From Adineta ricciae (taxonomy: Eukaryota > Rotifera > Eurotatoria > Adinetida > Adinetidae), in contig CAJNOJ010000409.1 in NCBI GenBank assembly GCA_905250025.1, positions 1-64,000 of the forward strand: 64,000 bases of DNA, written 5' to 3'. The notes beneath the pieces were generated by a model, which did not search any database, was not told the origin of the DNA, and worked only from the letters and a program-made list of their open reading frames with translations. Positions 34,854-46,560 of this stretch are shown piece after piece. Positions within the stretch are counted from its first letter, which is position 1. Each line of letters starts with the position of its first letter. The position numbers and the translations under genes were made by a program.

Positions 34854-36536
34854 TTATTTGAAACCATATTCAGATCTACTGCGAAGTTTTCCAGCGTAAA
34901 ATCCCAGAGAAACACTCCCAGATGATTTTCCGGCTGGTTGATATTGAACATTAATACTCGTTGTATTACCTGTTCCCGATTCTGAAGTAACGATTCCTGG
35001 ATTACCAACTAAATTTGTGACTTCATCTCGAGTCCATCCAATTTCAAGTTGATTATATTGTTGTTGTGTTATTGGATAAACTGTCGTATCTAATCCATAT
35101 TGAGATTTCCTGTAAAGTATTGATCCTTGAAAATTAAATGTCGCTGATGAGGAAGATGATTGTGATCCAGTATATTGAATAGTTGTCAATCCATTTGGTG
35201 AACCCACCGTTCCTGATTGTGAGGTAATGATTCCTTGAGAACCAATGAGTTGTGTTACTTGATCTTGAGTCCATCCAATTTGAATTTTTGTATATTGTTG
35301 AAGATTAATTGTATTCGAACTTGAAAAATAAACACTTCCACTTTTTAATGATAATGTTTCATTAACAAAATAGAGATCAGCAGTACCATAACTATTTCCA
35401 GGTGCGATATATACAACTGTGGTATAATTTGTATTTCCACTTACAGACTCTGAAATGATACTTCCTTCACTTCCAACAAAATTTGTGATTTGATTTCGTG
35501 TCCATCCAATTTGTATAGAGAGAAATTGTTGTTGAGTCATTGTATAAACTCGGAAATCTATTCCATATCGAGACTTCCTGTAAATTTTTCCTCCTTGGAA
35601 ATTAAATTCCACCGATGGAAACGATGATTCTGATCCAGTATATTGAATTGTTGCCCATTGATTTGATAAATCTTGTGTTCCACTTTGAGATGTAATTGTA
35701 CCTGGACATCCGAGAAATTGTATAACATGTTGTTGAGTCCATCCGACTTGTACGATCGAATATTGTTGAAAACTGATTTTATTATTGATAGTTGATGCAA
35801 ATCCATATCCATATTGACTGTTAAGTTTTTCCCCATAAAATCTCAGATACACAACACCATATGAACTTCCAGCCAGTTGATATTGAACATTAATACTACT
35901 TGTATTACCTGTTCCCGTTTCCGAAGTAATAATTCCTGGATTACCAACTAAATTTGTGATTTCATCTCGAGTCAATCCAATTGCAAGTTGATCATATTGT
36001 TGTTGAGTTATTTGATAAACTGTTGTATCTAATCTATCTTGCGATTTACTGTAAAGTACCGATCCTTGAAAAGTAAATGTTGCTGATGAAGATGATTGTG
36101 ATCCAGTATATTGAATTGTTGTCATGTTGGAACCTCCATATCCAGATTGTGATGTAATAACTCCTTGAGAACCAATGAGTTGTGTTACTTGATCTTGAGT
36201 CCATCCAATTTGAATTGTTGAATATTGTTGTGGAGTTATTTGATAAACCGTTGTGTCTAAACCATATTGAGATTTACTGTAAAGTATTTCTCCTTGAAAA
36301 CCAAATTTTGCTGATGAGGATGATTTTGATCCAGTGTATTGAATCGTTGTCCAGTTTCCACTTTCATATCCAGATTGTGAAATAACATTTCCTTGAGAAC
36401 CAATAAGTTGTGTTACTTGATCTCGAGTCCATCCAATTTCAATTGTTGAATATTGTTGAAGAGTAATCGAATCGGCATCCGAATGCGATACGAAAGCTGT
36501 GCAAATAACAAAGACAAATGTGTAGAATGAGAACAT
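34854..36536 (-). CDS. Secreted BLIP-like seven-repeat protein
   Basis: Intact single exon of 560 residues from ATG 36536. Residues 1-22 form a signal peptide (MFSFYTFVFVICTAFVSHSDA). The rest is seven repeats of about 77 residues. Each starts QQYxxIxIGWT, then DQVTxLIG or DEVTNLVGNPG, a Ser/Gly-rich stretch, TTIQYTG, then F-x-FQG-xLxSKSQ-x-GL. This helix-loop-strand order with IGMT-like, LLG-like and SKSQ elements resembles the repeats of Streptomyces beta-lactamase-inhibitor protein (BLIP) and BamE/SmpA-type modules. The repeats almost lack Cys, unlike BLIP. Order is conserved between array members, so they duplicated as multi-repeat genes. No anchor is seen, so it is probably secreted. Function unknown; beta-lactamase binding is not implied. 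Confidence 0.8.
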   Translation of the reverse strand: MFSFYTFVFVICTAFVSHSDADSITLQQYSTIEIGWTRDQVTQLIGSQGNVISQSGYESGNWTTIQYTGSKSSSSAKFGFQGEILYSKSQYGLDTTVYQITPQQYSTIQIGWTQDQVTQLIGSQGVITSQSGYGGSNMTTIQYTGSQSSSSATFTFQGSVLYSKSQDRLDTTVYQITQQQYDQLAIGLTRDEITNLVGNPGIITSETGTGNTSSINVQYQLAGSSYGVVYLRFYGEKLNSQYGYGFASTINNKISFQQYSIVQVGWTQQHVIQFLGCPGTITSQSGTQDLSNQWATIQYTGSESSFPSVEFNFQGGKIYRKSRYGIDFRVYTMTQQQFLSIQIGWTRNQITNFVGSEGSIISESVSGNTNYTTVVYIAPGNSYGTADLYFVNETLSLKSGSVYFSSSNTINLQQYTKIQIGWTQDQVTQLIGSQGIITSQSGTVGSPNGLTTIQYTGSQSSSSSATFNFQGSILYRKSQYGLDTTVYPITQQQYNQLEIGWTRDEVTNLVGNPGIVTSESGTGNTTSINVQYQPAGKSSGSVSLGFYAGKLRSRSEYGFK

Positions 36537-37319
36537 TTTTGCGAAGAACGTTAAAAAAAACTGTCAGTATTTGTATTTTGCGAGAATACTTTTTATGATT
36601 TTGATTATGATCAAAGAAAATGACGTTTCACGTAATGAGAAAAAAAACTTCCGATAACATAATCATGGGATTCAATGAACCGTAACCGAGGAAGTATATT
36701 TGCCTAAAAAAAGAAAATATTTATCCGAATCGAAGAAAATATCGAATTGATGTGAAGGTAGAATAAAAAGTTTTGAAAAGAAATCGTAGAAAAATGAATT
36801 TCCACTCGTGAGAAGGAGTTCATTTGATGCAGAATCAGATTCTGCATCGAATGGTGGTACTTTTCTTTCCCATATCGAGGGTGTAATTTACGTATGTCTT
36901 TTAATTGAAAATGTTTTGATTTGAGAACTGTGAGGTGTGATAGATTATGTTCATTTTTGACAAATGATTGTTTGAGAAAGTTTTAGAACATTAACATCTG
37001 ACGATAATTTATCGTCTGAATAAACCACGTGAAACTTAATTTACTTACGATAGAAAATAAATACCTGTAGAAATTTTTTCCAGTTTAGAATGAGTGAAAA
37101 AACGTGAAATCCAGGCGATTTCCTTGGTGTCGATCTATCGTGCATGTGGAGACTACAGATGGAGTTATCTTAACTCCCGCATTGCATAACAAAGGATGAT
37201 GTCGAGAACATATTCATCTGAACAAAATCACAGGTGTTTCTTCTTGATTAAAAATATGAATATTTAGGAATTAATTATAAGAAATCAGAAGAATAAAATG
37301 AAAGGAGAAAAATAAAATC
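36537..37319. other. Intergenic spacer of the repeat-protein array
   Basis: Non-coding and homologous to 38734-39514. It contains a palindromic GCAGAATCAGATTCTGC at about 36830 and conserved upstream blocks shared by the array genes. No gene supported. Confidence 0.5.
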
Positions 37320-37616
37320 TTATTTGAAACCAATTTTTCAAATTTGCTGTTCAGTTTTCCACCATAAAAAATCTCAGACTATAACAATCACATATGAAAT
37401 TCCAAGTTGTTGATATTGAACAGTACTACAAGTTGTATTTACCTGTTCCAGCTTTGTTAATGACAGATCTTTTTCTAGCAATTAAACTTGTCACTTGATC
37501 TCCAGTCCATCCAATCTGTTTTGTTCAAGATTAATCAGATAGACAATTGAAGCACCATTACGATGAAATGCGAGAGTCATGCAAATGACCAACACAAATG
37601 GATAGAATGTTAAAAT
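37320..37616 (-). pseudogene. Single-repeat BLIP-like pseudogene 1
   Basis: On the minus strand a signal-peptide-like stretch (FYPFVLVIC) is followed by one degenerate repeat with IGWTGDQVTSLIA and GGKLNSK-like ends. The start codon position reads ATT, and bases are missing between the QQ and IGWT elements so the frame shifts. It is the same layout as 39515-39806. Confidence 0.6.
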
Positions 37617-37953
37617 TCTTGTGAACAATCTCACAAAATTTGTTAGTATTTATATCTTCCTCAGAGAAAAATTTCGGAAAAATGTATCTTCTTCATGATT
37701 TTGACTATGGTCGAATGTGGATATAAAATTTAAAAGGGCGTTGCACATATTCAAAACCGAAAACTTCCGACCACATTGTGACACATAATCATACTTTTCA
37801 ATGGACAATAACCGAGAACAAATATTTTTTGCACACCGAGAAATAGCACACAATTAAAACATCAATGGGTATTTTCTTTACTGTATCCGACTGTGTCTAT
37901 TAAGGCATTGATTGGATTCTCTTGGTATTCCTATTGATATTAAATTCTTGATT

Positions 37954-37954
37954 N
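37954..37954. other. Single-N join
   Basis: The repeat-protein frame stops here and the sequence to the left is the duplicate of the spacer at about 40060-40085. Confidence 0.6.
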
Positions 37955-38733
37955 CTGATTTTATTATTGACAATTGATGCAAATCCAGATCCATATTGAC
38001 TGTTAAGTTTTCCACCATAAAATCTCAGATATACAATACCATATGAACTTCCAACCACTTGATATTGAACATTAATACTACTTGTATTACCAGTTCCCGA
38101 TTCCGAAGTAATAATTCCTGGATTACCAACTAAATTTGTGATTTCATCTCGAGTCAATCCAATTGCAAGTTGATCATTTTGTTGTTGCGTTATTTGACAA
38201 ACTGTTGTGTCTAATCCATCTTGAGATTTACTGGAAAGTATCGATCCTTGAAAAGTAAATGTTGCTGACGGTGAAGATGCTTGTGATCTAGTATATTGAA
38301 TTGTTGTCATGTTGGAACCTCCATATCCAGATTGTGATGTAATAACTCCTTGAGAACCAACGAGTTGTGTTACTTGATCTCGAGTCCATCCAATTTGAAT
38401 TGTTGAATATTGTTGTTGAGTTATTTGATAAACCGTTGTGTCTAAACCATTTTGAGATTTACTGTAAAGTATTTCTCCTTGAAAACCAAATGTTGCTGAT
38501 GAAGATGAGTTTGATCCAGTATATTGAATCGTTGTCCAGTTTCCACTTTCATATCCAGATTGTGAAATAACATTTCCTTGAGAACCAATGAGTTGTGTTA
38601 CTTGATCTCTTGTCCATCCAATTTGAATTGTTGTATACTGTTGGAGGGTAATTGAATAGACAATCGAATTCGCATACGAATGAGATACGAAAGTTGTGCA
38701 AATAACAAAGACAAATGTGTAGAATGAGAACAT
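37955..38733 (-). CDS. BLIP-like repeat protein, 3'-truncated at an N
   Basis: It starts at ATG 38733 (MFSFYTFVFVICTTF signal peptide); a longer upstream frame is not needed. Three full repeats are present, then the first residues of a fourth (NNKI) before the N at 37954. The preserved part is intact and close to the N-terminal half of the 560-residue gene. The residues read beyond the N do not belong to it. The missing C-terminus is likely an assembly effect. Confidence 0.7.
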
Positions 38734-39514
38734 TTTTACGAAGAACTTTATAAAAACTGTCAGTATTTGTATTTTGCAAGAATATTTTATGATTTTGATT
38801 ATGATCAAAGAAAATGACGCTTCATGTAATGAGAAAAAAAATTTCCGATAACATAATCATGGAATTCAACGAACCGTAACCGAGGAAGTATATTTGCCTA
38901 AAAAAAGCAAATATTTATACGAATCGGAGAAAATATCGAACTGATGTGAAGGCAGAATAAAAAGTTTTGAAAAGAAATCGTAGAAAAATGAATTTCCACT
39001 CGTGAGAAGAAGTTCATCTGATGTAGAATCAGATTATCTGCATCGAATGGTGGTACTTTTCTTTCCCATATCGAGGGTGTAATCTACGTATGTCTTTTAA
39101 TCGAAAATGTTTTGATTTGAGATCTGTGAGGTGTGATAGATTATGTTCATTTTTGACAAATGATCGTTTGAGAAATTTTTCGAACATTAACATCTGACGA
39201 TAATTCATCGTCTGAATAAATCACGTGAAACTTAATTTACTTACGATAGAAAATAAATACCTGTAGAAAATTTTTCCAGTTCAGAATGAGTAAAAAAACG
39301 TGAAATCCAGACGATTTCCTTGATGTCGAACTATCGTGCATCTGGAGACTACAGATGGAGTTATCTTAACTCCCGCATTGCATAGCAAGAATGATTTCGA
39401 GAGCATATTCATCTGAACAAAATCACAGGCGTTTCTTGTTGATTAAAAATATGAATATTTAGGAATCGATTATAAGAAGTCGCAAGAATAAAATGAAAGG
39501 AGAAAAATAAAGTC
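38734..39514. other. Intergenic spacer of the array
   Basis: Duplicate of 36537-37319 with small differences. No gene supported. Confidence 0.5.
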
Positions 39515-39806
39515 TTATTTGAAACCAATTTTTCAACTTTGCTGTTCAGTTTTCCACCATAAAATCTCAGACTAATAATCCAATATGAAATTCCAAGTGG
39601 TTGATATTGAACAGTACTACAAGTTGTATTACCTGTTCAAGCTTCGTTAGTGACAGATCTTTTTGTAGCAATTAAACTTGTCACTTGATCTCCAGTCCAT
39701 CCAATCTGTTTTGTTCAAGATTAATCAGATAGACAATTGAAGCACCATTACGATGAAATACGAGAGTCGTGCAAATGAGCAACACAAACGGATAGAATGT
39801 TAAAAT
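39515..39806 (-). pseudogene. Single-repeat BLIP-like pseudogene 2
   Basis: Tandem duplicate of the pseudogene at 37320-37616: the same ATT at the start position, the same lesion before IGWT, and an extra stop after NEA. Recognisable TVQYQPLG and FYGGKLNSK remain. Confidence 0.6.
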
Positions 39807-41275
39807 TCTTGTGAACAATCTCACAAAATTTGTTAGTATTTATATCTTCTTCATGATTTTGACTATGGTCGAATGTGGATATAAAAGTTAAAAGGGCGTT
39901 GCACATATTCAAAACAGAAAACTTCCGATCACATTGTGACACATAATCATACTTTTCAATGGACAATAACCGAGAACAAATATATTTTTTACACACTGAG
40001 AAATAGCAGACAATTAAAAAATCAATGGGTATTTTCTTTCCTGTATCCGACTGTGTCTATTAAGGCATTGATTGGATTCTCTTGGTACTCCTATGTCTAT
40101 TGTCTCACAAATTGGAGTTTTTTTTTCAAAAAAGAACGAAGTAAACGTGTTCATATGAGAATATCTGTTAAAGTTTGGCACGAATTTAATCGATTAGTAA
40201 AATCGATGAAAGGATCAGTTATTTGAAAGAAACGATTGGTGAATAAATTTTCAGTGAAGTAGATAAAATACAAGATCAATGAATCAGATGAAAGAACGAA
40301 TAAAAAAGTTGAAACGGACGAAAACGTGAGTCATCATTTTTCTTTCTTATTTTGTTTATTCTTAAACGTAACTGACTAATACAGTTTACTTCATCTTTTC
40401 TTCTCCTTTTTTCTTCAAATTTATCATCTTGTTCTTCATTTATAAAATAAATGCCGTTCTAGAGATGTCACAGTATGTGAGCGAAGCATCAGATGAAGAA
40501 ATGCCTGGAAGCACTGACGAAATTGCGCAAAATAAACGAAGAAAAAATATAAAATCAAAACATTATATATCCTCATCGTGCAAGAATGTGGTGCTCGGGG
40601 AAAAAAGAAAACGCGATCGATCCTCAAAATCTAAAGCTACATTGTTGGTACACTAAGCTTTTCCTACTGATAAACTTGATGTTATTACTGGTCAAGTGTT
40701 CGTTTTTTGCTTATCAAATTTTTCTCTTCTACTGCTAAAAACTAAAATATTCTAAGAGTCAATTCATATAATAAATTGATCATTTTCGATTTTTTACTGC
40801 TTTTCTCAAAACTGATCATTCAACCTTTTTACTATAGTAGTTTCATCTATCTTATTGGTCATTTAATATATTCCCCTAAAGTCTTCTATTTCAAAGTATA
40901 TGTAGTTCTTTCGTAGAATAGTTACCCAAGGTAATGTTTCCGGAATCCGGATACGCCCGGAACCCGAACGATCCTATGTCTTTTCCCGCATCTTCCTACA
41001 GGTTCCATGCGGGCTTGCAAAGTATCCCGCAGGAAAAACACACGGAAAGTGGAAGCAGTATTCCTGCAGGTATTCCACGGAAATGGAACCTTTGAAATCC
41101 CGAATTTTCGGCCACAGGGAAAATACACCAGATCCGCCAGGAAGTTAAAGGCAATATGATAAGATCCTTCAGGAAACCGCTGGAAATGTCACCGTGAACG
41201 AACGGAATCTATCCCCTTTCCAAAATCAAATACATCCTAATCTCTAAATTTATTTAACTACCACTCGAAATCCAG
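39807..41275. other. Non-coding stretch with a GC-rich patch
   Basis: The plus frame at 40429-40656 (MSQYVSEASDEE, KRRKN, KRKRDRSSK) is acidic then basic but has no recognised domain, so I do not call it. From 40923 a GC-richer patch starts TACCCAAGGT and carries GGAATCCGG-type motifs like the MITE at 25111-25458. No right end was found. Confidence 0.4.
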
Positions 41276-41493
41276 CAAAAAGCATCCTATGATGATTTTT
41301 TTCAAATTTCAGTAATTATTAGGGCAAATCCTAAAAGCATCCAAAAAGCATCCTATGATGATTTTTTTCAAATTTCAGTAATCATTAGGAAAAATCCTAA
41401 AAGCATCCAAAAAGCATCCTATGATGATTTTTTTCCAATTTCAGTAATCATTAGGAAAAATCCTAAAAGCATCCAAAAAGCATCCTATGATGA
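41276..41493. repeat. 66-bp tandem repeat against a gap
   Basis: The start AGCATCCTATGATGA recurs at 41281, 41347, 41413 and 41479, an exact 66-bp period, up to the 20-N gap. At least three copies are present and the true number is unknown. Confidence 0.9.
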
Positions 41494-41513
41494 NNNNNNN
41501 NNNNNNNNNNNNN
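41494..41513. other. Assembly gap, 20 N
   Basis: Twenty Ns separate the tandem repeat from a truncated BLIP-like gene. Confidence 0.95.
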
Positions 41514-42104
41514 GACTTCATCTCGAGTCCATCCCATTTCAAGTTGATTATACTGTTGTTGTGTTATTGGACAAACCGTTGTGTCTAATCTATCTTGATA
41601 TTTACTGTAAAGTATTTCTCCTTGAAAATCAAATGTTGCTGATGAAGATGATTGTGATCCAGTATATTGAATCGTTATCCTGTTGGAAACTCTGCCTCCA
41701 TATTGTGAAATGGCGTTTCCTTGAGAACCAATGAGTTGTGTTACTTGATCTCGAGTCCATCCGATTTGAATTGTTGAATATTGTTGTTGAGTTATTTGAT
41801 AAACCGTTGTGTCTAAACCATTTTGAGATTTACTGTAAAGTATTTCTCCTTGAAAACCAAATGTTGCTGATGAAGATGATTTTGATCCAGTATATTGAAT
41901 CGTTGTCCAGTTTCCACTTTCAGATCCATATTGTGAAATAACATTTCCTTGAGAACCAACGAGTTGTGTTACTTGATCTGGTGTCCATCCAATTTCAACT
42001 TTTGAATATTGTTGAAGTGTAATTGAATAGAGAATCGAATCCGCATTTGAATGAGATACGAAAGTTGTGCAAATAACGAAAGCAAATGTGTAGAATGAGC
42101 ACAT
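41514..42104 (-). CDS. BLIP-like repeat protein, truncated at the gap
   Basis: It starts at ATG 42104 (MCSFYTFAFVICTTF signal peptide). Two complete repeats and the start of a third (QQQYNQLEMGWTRDEV) precede the gap. The retained frame is intact. Confidence 0.7.
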
Positions 42105-43717
42105 TTTTGCGAAGAACGTTATAAAAACTGTCAGTAGTTGCGTTTTGCGAGAATACTTTTTATGATTTTGATTATGATCACAGAAAATGAGTAATACAAA
42201 AAAGGAAATGATGTTCCACATATTGAGAAAAAGGTTCCGATCACATAATCATGGTTTTCAGTCAACCATAACCGAGAAAGTACGTTTGTGTTTAAAGAAG
42301 CAAATATTTATACGAAACGAAGAAAAACTTTTGAAAGAGAATCGTAAGAAAAAGAATCTCCAGTTGTGAGAACGAGCCTATCTGACGCAGAATTTGATGC
42401 TGCATCAAATAATGGTACTTTTCATTACGGGGAACGATCAGGAAATATCACATGAATTTCTTCGTTTATACAGGTACACATAAGAAGATCTACATAAACT
42501 TTTTTCTATTTTTTTAAAATTTTTGGCACTAGATTTACATGGAAAGTGTGACTTATGTGGCTCTAATCGAAAATATTTTGGATCGAGAACTATGTGGTGT
42601 GATGTATAATGTACAAACGATCCTTCGAGAAGAACATTGACATCTGACGAGAACTCACCGTGTAGATCAACGAAGTGAATTTTTTATTACGACGAAAACA
42701 AACTTGTCGAAGATTTTTCGTGTTTTACAAGGAAGAAACCGAAAGAAAAAGAGAAAAATGCATTAAAACTTTTTTTTTGGGAAACCAAAATTTTGGTCCG
42801 AATTTATTATTCAACGTGATTAATTAGTTATTAATTATCAGTTTCATAGTGCGGATCAGTATGAATGTCGAAAGATAATATTACATAAATTGACGTAGTA
42901 TTGAAAACATTTTCTTCTTTGCTATACTATAAACACTTGTCTAAAATACTGTTGCAGTATTTTTAATTATTAATTAAAAGGTATACTTCACTTCACTCCA
43001 AAACACTTTAGAAAGTATGTATAGGTAACTCATATCTATTAATCTATCTTGATCTATGGAATGAGTAAATGTAGTTTTCATTCATTAATTTATTTAAATT
43101 TCCTCGAATATCTCTGAACAAATAAATAAATAGCTGGATTAAGTTTAAATACGTTGACTTCTGAAGAAAAATGAGACAAGAAGAAAATCTATAGTGTACT
43201 GATTCGATTGTTCGACAGTTCTCAATGATTTCTGTAGCTTTTAGTTTCTTTCGTCACCCTGTTGCGAATGTGAACTATGCCACAGTGCTCAGCACTATGC
43301 AACTGATAATTGATAACTAATTAGTTACGTTTAATAATAATTTCCGGCCGAAATTCCTGTAGGCCGTTTTTTTCCCAACATAGAATTGAGTATTAATTTT
43401 TTTCTGAGAAATAAATTGTTAATCATGCGAGAAGACAAATAATGAATGCAAAAACATCAAATCCATACAATTTTGACCTTCGTTTTACTGTGCATCCGAG
43501 GACTACAGGTATAGTTATATTAACTGCCACATTGCGTAGGAACATTTGTTTTACGACTTTAAAACAATGATATCGAGAGCATTTTCATCTGAACAAAATC
43601 ACGCGTGTTTCTTCTTGATGAAATAGTTTTGTTAAGTTTTCTTAATAAAAAATATGAATATTTAGGATTCAATTATAAGAAATCGCAAAAGTCAAATGAG
43701 CCGAGAAAATCAAAATC
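42105..43717. other. Intergenic spacer of the array
   Basis: Diverged relative of the other array spacers near both ends. No gene supported. Confidence 0.45.
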
Positions 43718-43993
43718 TTATTTGAAATCGATTTCAAATTTGTTCTTCAGTTTTCCACCATAAAATCCCATATGAACTTCCAACTGATTGATATTGGATA
43801 GTAACAATAGTTGTATTACCTGTTCCACCTTCACTAGTGATGCTTTCTGCACTACCTACTGAATTTGCCAGTTGATCTCGAGTCCATCCAATTTGTATTG
43901 TTGAAGATTAATCAAATAGGCAATTGAACCAGCATTACAATGAAATACGAGAGCCGTGCAAATGACGAACACAAATGTCTAGAATGAGAACAT
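43718..43993 (-). pseudogene. Single-repeat BLIP-like pseudogene 3
   Basis: ATG 43993 is present but codon 5 is TAG (MFSF then stop, then TFVFVICTALVFH). Bases are missing before IGWT, as in the other two single-repeat copies, and a further loss falls before FYGGKL. The repeat core IGWTRDQLANSVGS remains readable. Confidence 0.6.
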
Positions 43994-45654
43994 TCTTGTG
44001 AACAATCTCACAAAGTTTCTCCGTATTTATATTTTCCTCAAGTAAAAAATTCGTAAGAATGTTTCTTTTTCATGCTTTTGATTCTGATTAAAGGTGAATA
44101 TGAAAGGGAAAGGATGCCTTACATATTGAAAACAAAACGTTCAACGACATTATAACACATATTCATATTTTTCAATCAACGATAGCCGAGAAAAAATATT
44201 TTTTATTAAGGAAGCAAATCGTTATACATAGCGAAGACAACATCAAGAGTGTAATTTATATATCGGCGATGGAGTCATTAGGTTTTTGTAGGCTCGATCT
44301 TAAACAAAAGGTTCTACGCGCTGAGAAATAGTGCACAATTAAAGCATTTATGGGCATTTTCATTCCTCCGTCCGTCTGTATTTATCAAGATGTTGATTGA
44401 ATTCTACTCGTATATTCCGGTGTTGGATATGTTTTTAGACTTACATTTACGTGTCTATCATCTCACAAATTGGAGTTTTTTTCAAAAGAGAACACAGTAA
44501 ATGTGCTTATATAGAAATATTTGTTAAAGTTTTCTATTTAAAAGTACATATAGTTCTTTCATAGAACAGTTAGATTTAACAAAACTTACATGGAAATTCG
44601 AATTTTATGGAAGTATCATATTTTAAAAAATATCATTGACAATTATTTAACCTTTATCTTGAAGGTTTGACCAATAGATTCAAGAGTTTTAGGTTGTTTT
44701 TGCTGAACTGGAAACGAAGTTCAATGTTAAAATGTTTTTCTCGGAATTTTGTCTTTTGTTGGAAAATACGAAATAATTTGCAATTAGTTCAAGATATACA
44801 ACAAGATTATACTTTTGTCGTCTTTTTCTTTTGCGAAAGAAAGAAGAAATGTAATTCAATTTAAATTACGATGTTTCTACTCGTTCTATGGTGATCGATA
44901 TTGAACAGATTGAAGCAGAATTTTCGATTCCTGCTCAAATAAATCGGAATTCATTAACATTTGACTAACAATAGTTAGAAAGTGTATCCAAAGGTACAAT
45001 ATAATCACTGAAAATTGAATTTATTATTCGAAATGGGTATGAAATATTTCCCACAGAAGTTTCTCATTACTACTACTTATCAGTGATGATTTCCATTCAA
45101 TCAAAGTATACGCTTTAAGTGGAAGATTTCATTCTCAATGGATCGAAATTTTAGAGAAATTTTTCAACCTCTGATACTTCAGATGTCAAGACATATTTTC
45201 AAATTGAGTTGACATGAAGAAAATATTTGGTATTATTTATTAAATTCTTTCAGGAAAATTCGTTCAGAGTGTGAAGACATTATTCTTATACTGTGTAGCA
45301 AATCGAATGTCACATTCGAATATGTTTTATCATAAAAGAAAAGAGTTGCACAAGATTTATCGAATTCTGTTTCGAAGAAAATAAGGAAAATCCAATTAAA
45401 CTTCTTTCTATTTTAATATGGAATGTGAGTTTTGAAATCGAATGTCGTTTCTTCATTTCTCTTTGTTTCAAATATGATATTCATCATTTGTATCAACAAA
45501 GAAACAATTAAATATCAATGTCATCGTTTATCTTAAGATTCAAAGAACTTATTTCGAATTTACCAGAAGTTGGAAACTGTTAAAAGAAAAATAGAAGATC
45601 GATGTTTTCTTCACCAAAAGTATGAAGGAAAAAGAAAATGAGAAAATCAAAGTC
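43994..45654. repeat. Spacer including duplicate of 33280-34853
   Basis: From 44106 to 45654 it is closely similar to 33280-34853. The remainder is a diverged array spacer. No gene supported. Confidence 0.7.
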
Positions 45655-46478
45655 TTATTTGAAACCATATTCAGATCTACTGTTAAGTTTTCCCCCATAA
45701 AATCCCAGAGAAACTCTCCCATATGAACTCCCAGCCACTTGATATTGAACACCAATATTCGTTGTATTACCTGTTCCCGATTCCGAAGTAACAATTCCTG
45801 GATTACCAACTAAGTTTGTTACTTCATCTCGAGTCCATCCGATTTCAATTTGATTATATTGTTGTTGTGTTATTGGACAAACTGTTGTGTCTAATCCATA
45901 TTGAGATTTACTGGAAAGTATCGATCCTTGAAAAGTAAATGTTGCTGACGATGATGATGATTGTGATCCAGTATATTGAACCGTTGTGAATTCATTTGGT
46001 GAACCCACCGTTCCTGATTGTGACGTAATGATTCCTTGAGAACCAATGTGTTGTACAACTTTTTCTTGAGTCCATCCAATTTGAATTGATGTATATTGTT
46101 GAAGATTAATTGTATTCGAATTTAAAAAATAACCATTTCCACTTTTTGATGATAATGTTTCATTAAAAAAATAGAGATCAGCAGTACCATAATTATTTCC
46201 AGGTGCGCTATATTCAACTGTGACATAATTTGTACTTCCACTTACAGATTCTGAAATGACCCTTCCTTGACTTCCAACAAAATTTGTGATTTGATTTCGT
46301 GTCCATCCAATTTGTATAGAGAGAAATTGTTGTTGATTCATTGTATAAACTCGTGAATCTATTCCATTTTGACTTTTACTGGAAAGTTTTCCTCCTTGGA
46401 AATTAAATTCCACCGATGGAAACGATGATTCTGATCCAGTATATTCAATCGTTGTGAATTGATTTGATAAATCTTGTG
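45655..46478 (-). CDS. BLIP-like repeat protein, 5'-truncated at an N
   Basis: C-terminal part of a gene like the 560- and 488-residue proteins. It has the end of one repeat, then three complete ones, ending SRSEYGFK at the same stop context. The frame is open to the N at 46479, so the ATG inside (46413) is not the real start. No lesions in the retained part. Confidence 0.7.
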
Positions 46479-46479
46479 N
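46479..46479. other. Single-N join
   Basis: The left side ends within a repeat; the right side starts in the 3' flank of the next copy, matching about 34772 onward. Confidence 0.6.
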
Positions 46480-46560
46480 AGAAAACTCGATGTTTTCTTC
46501 ACCAAAAGTATGAAGAGAAAAAACTAAATGAAGGGAAAAGAAGATGAGAAAATCAAAGTC

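Noticed and set aside
34817..35008. Alternative frame at the 3' end of the repeat genes
   Set aside because: Shadow of the last repeat, recurring at 46524 and 45549.
35558..35836. Second minus frame inside the BLIP-like gene
   Set aside because: Out-of-frame reading of the repeats; the same shadow recurs in every copy.
40429..40656. Small acidic-basic protein
   Set aside because: No domain, splice context or homologue recognised; low-complexity charged sequence.
41276..41493. CRISPR-like array
   Set aside because: Units are contiguous 66-bp tandem copies without unique spacers.
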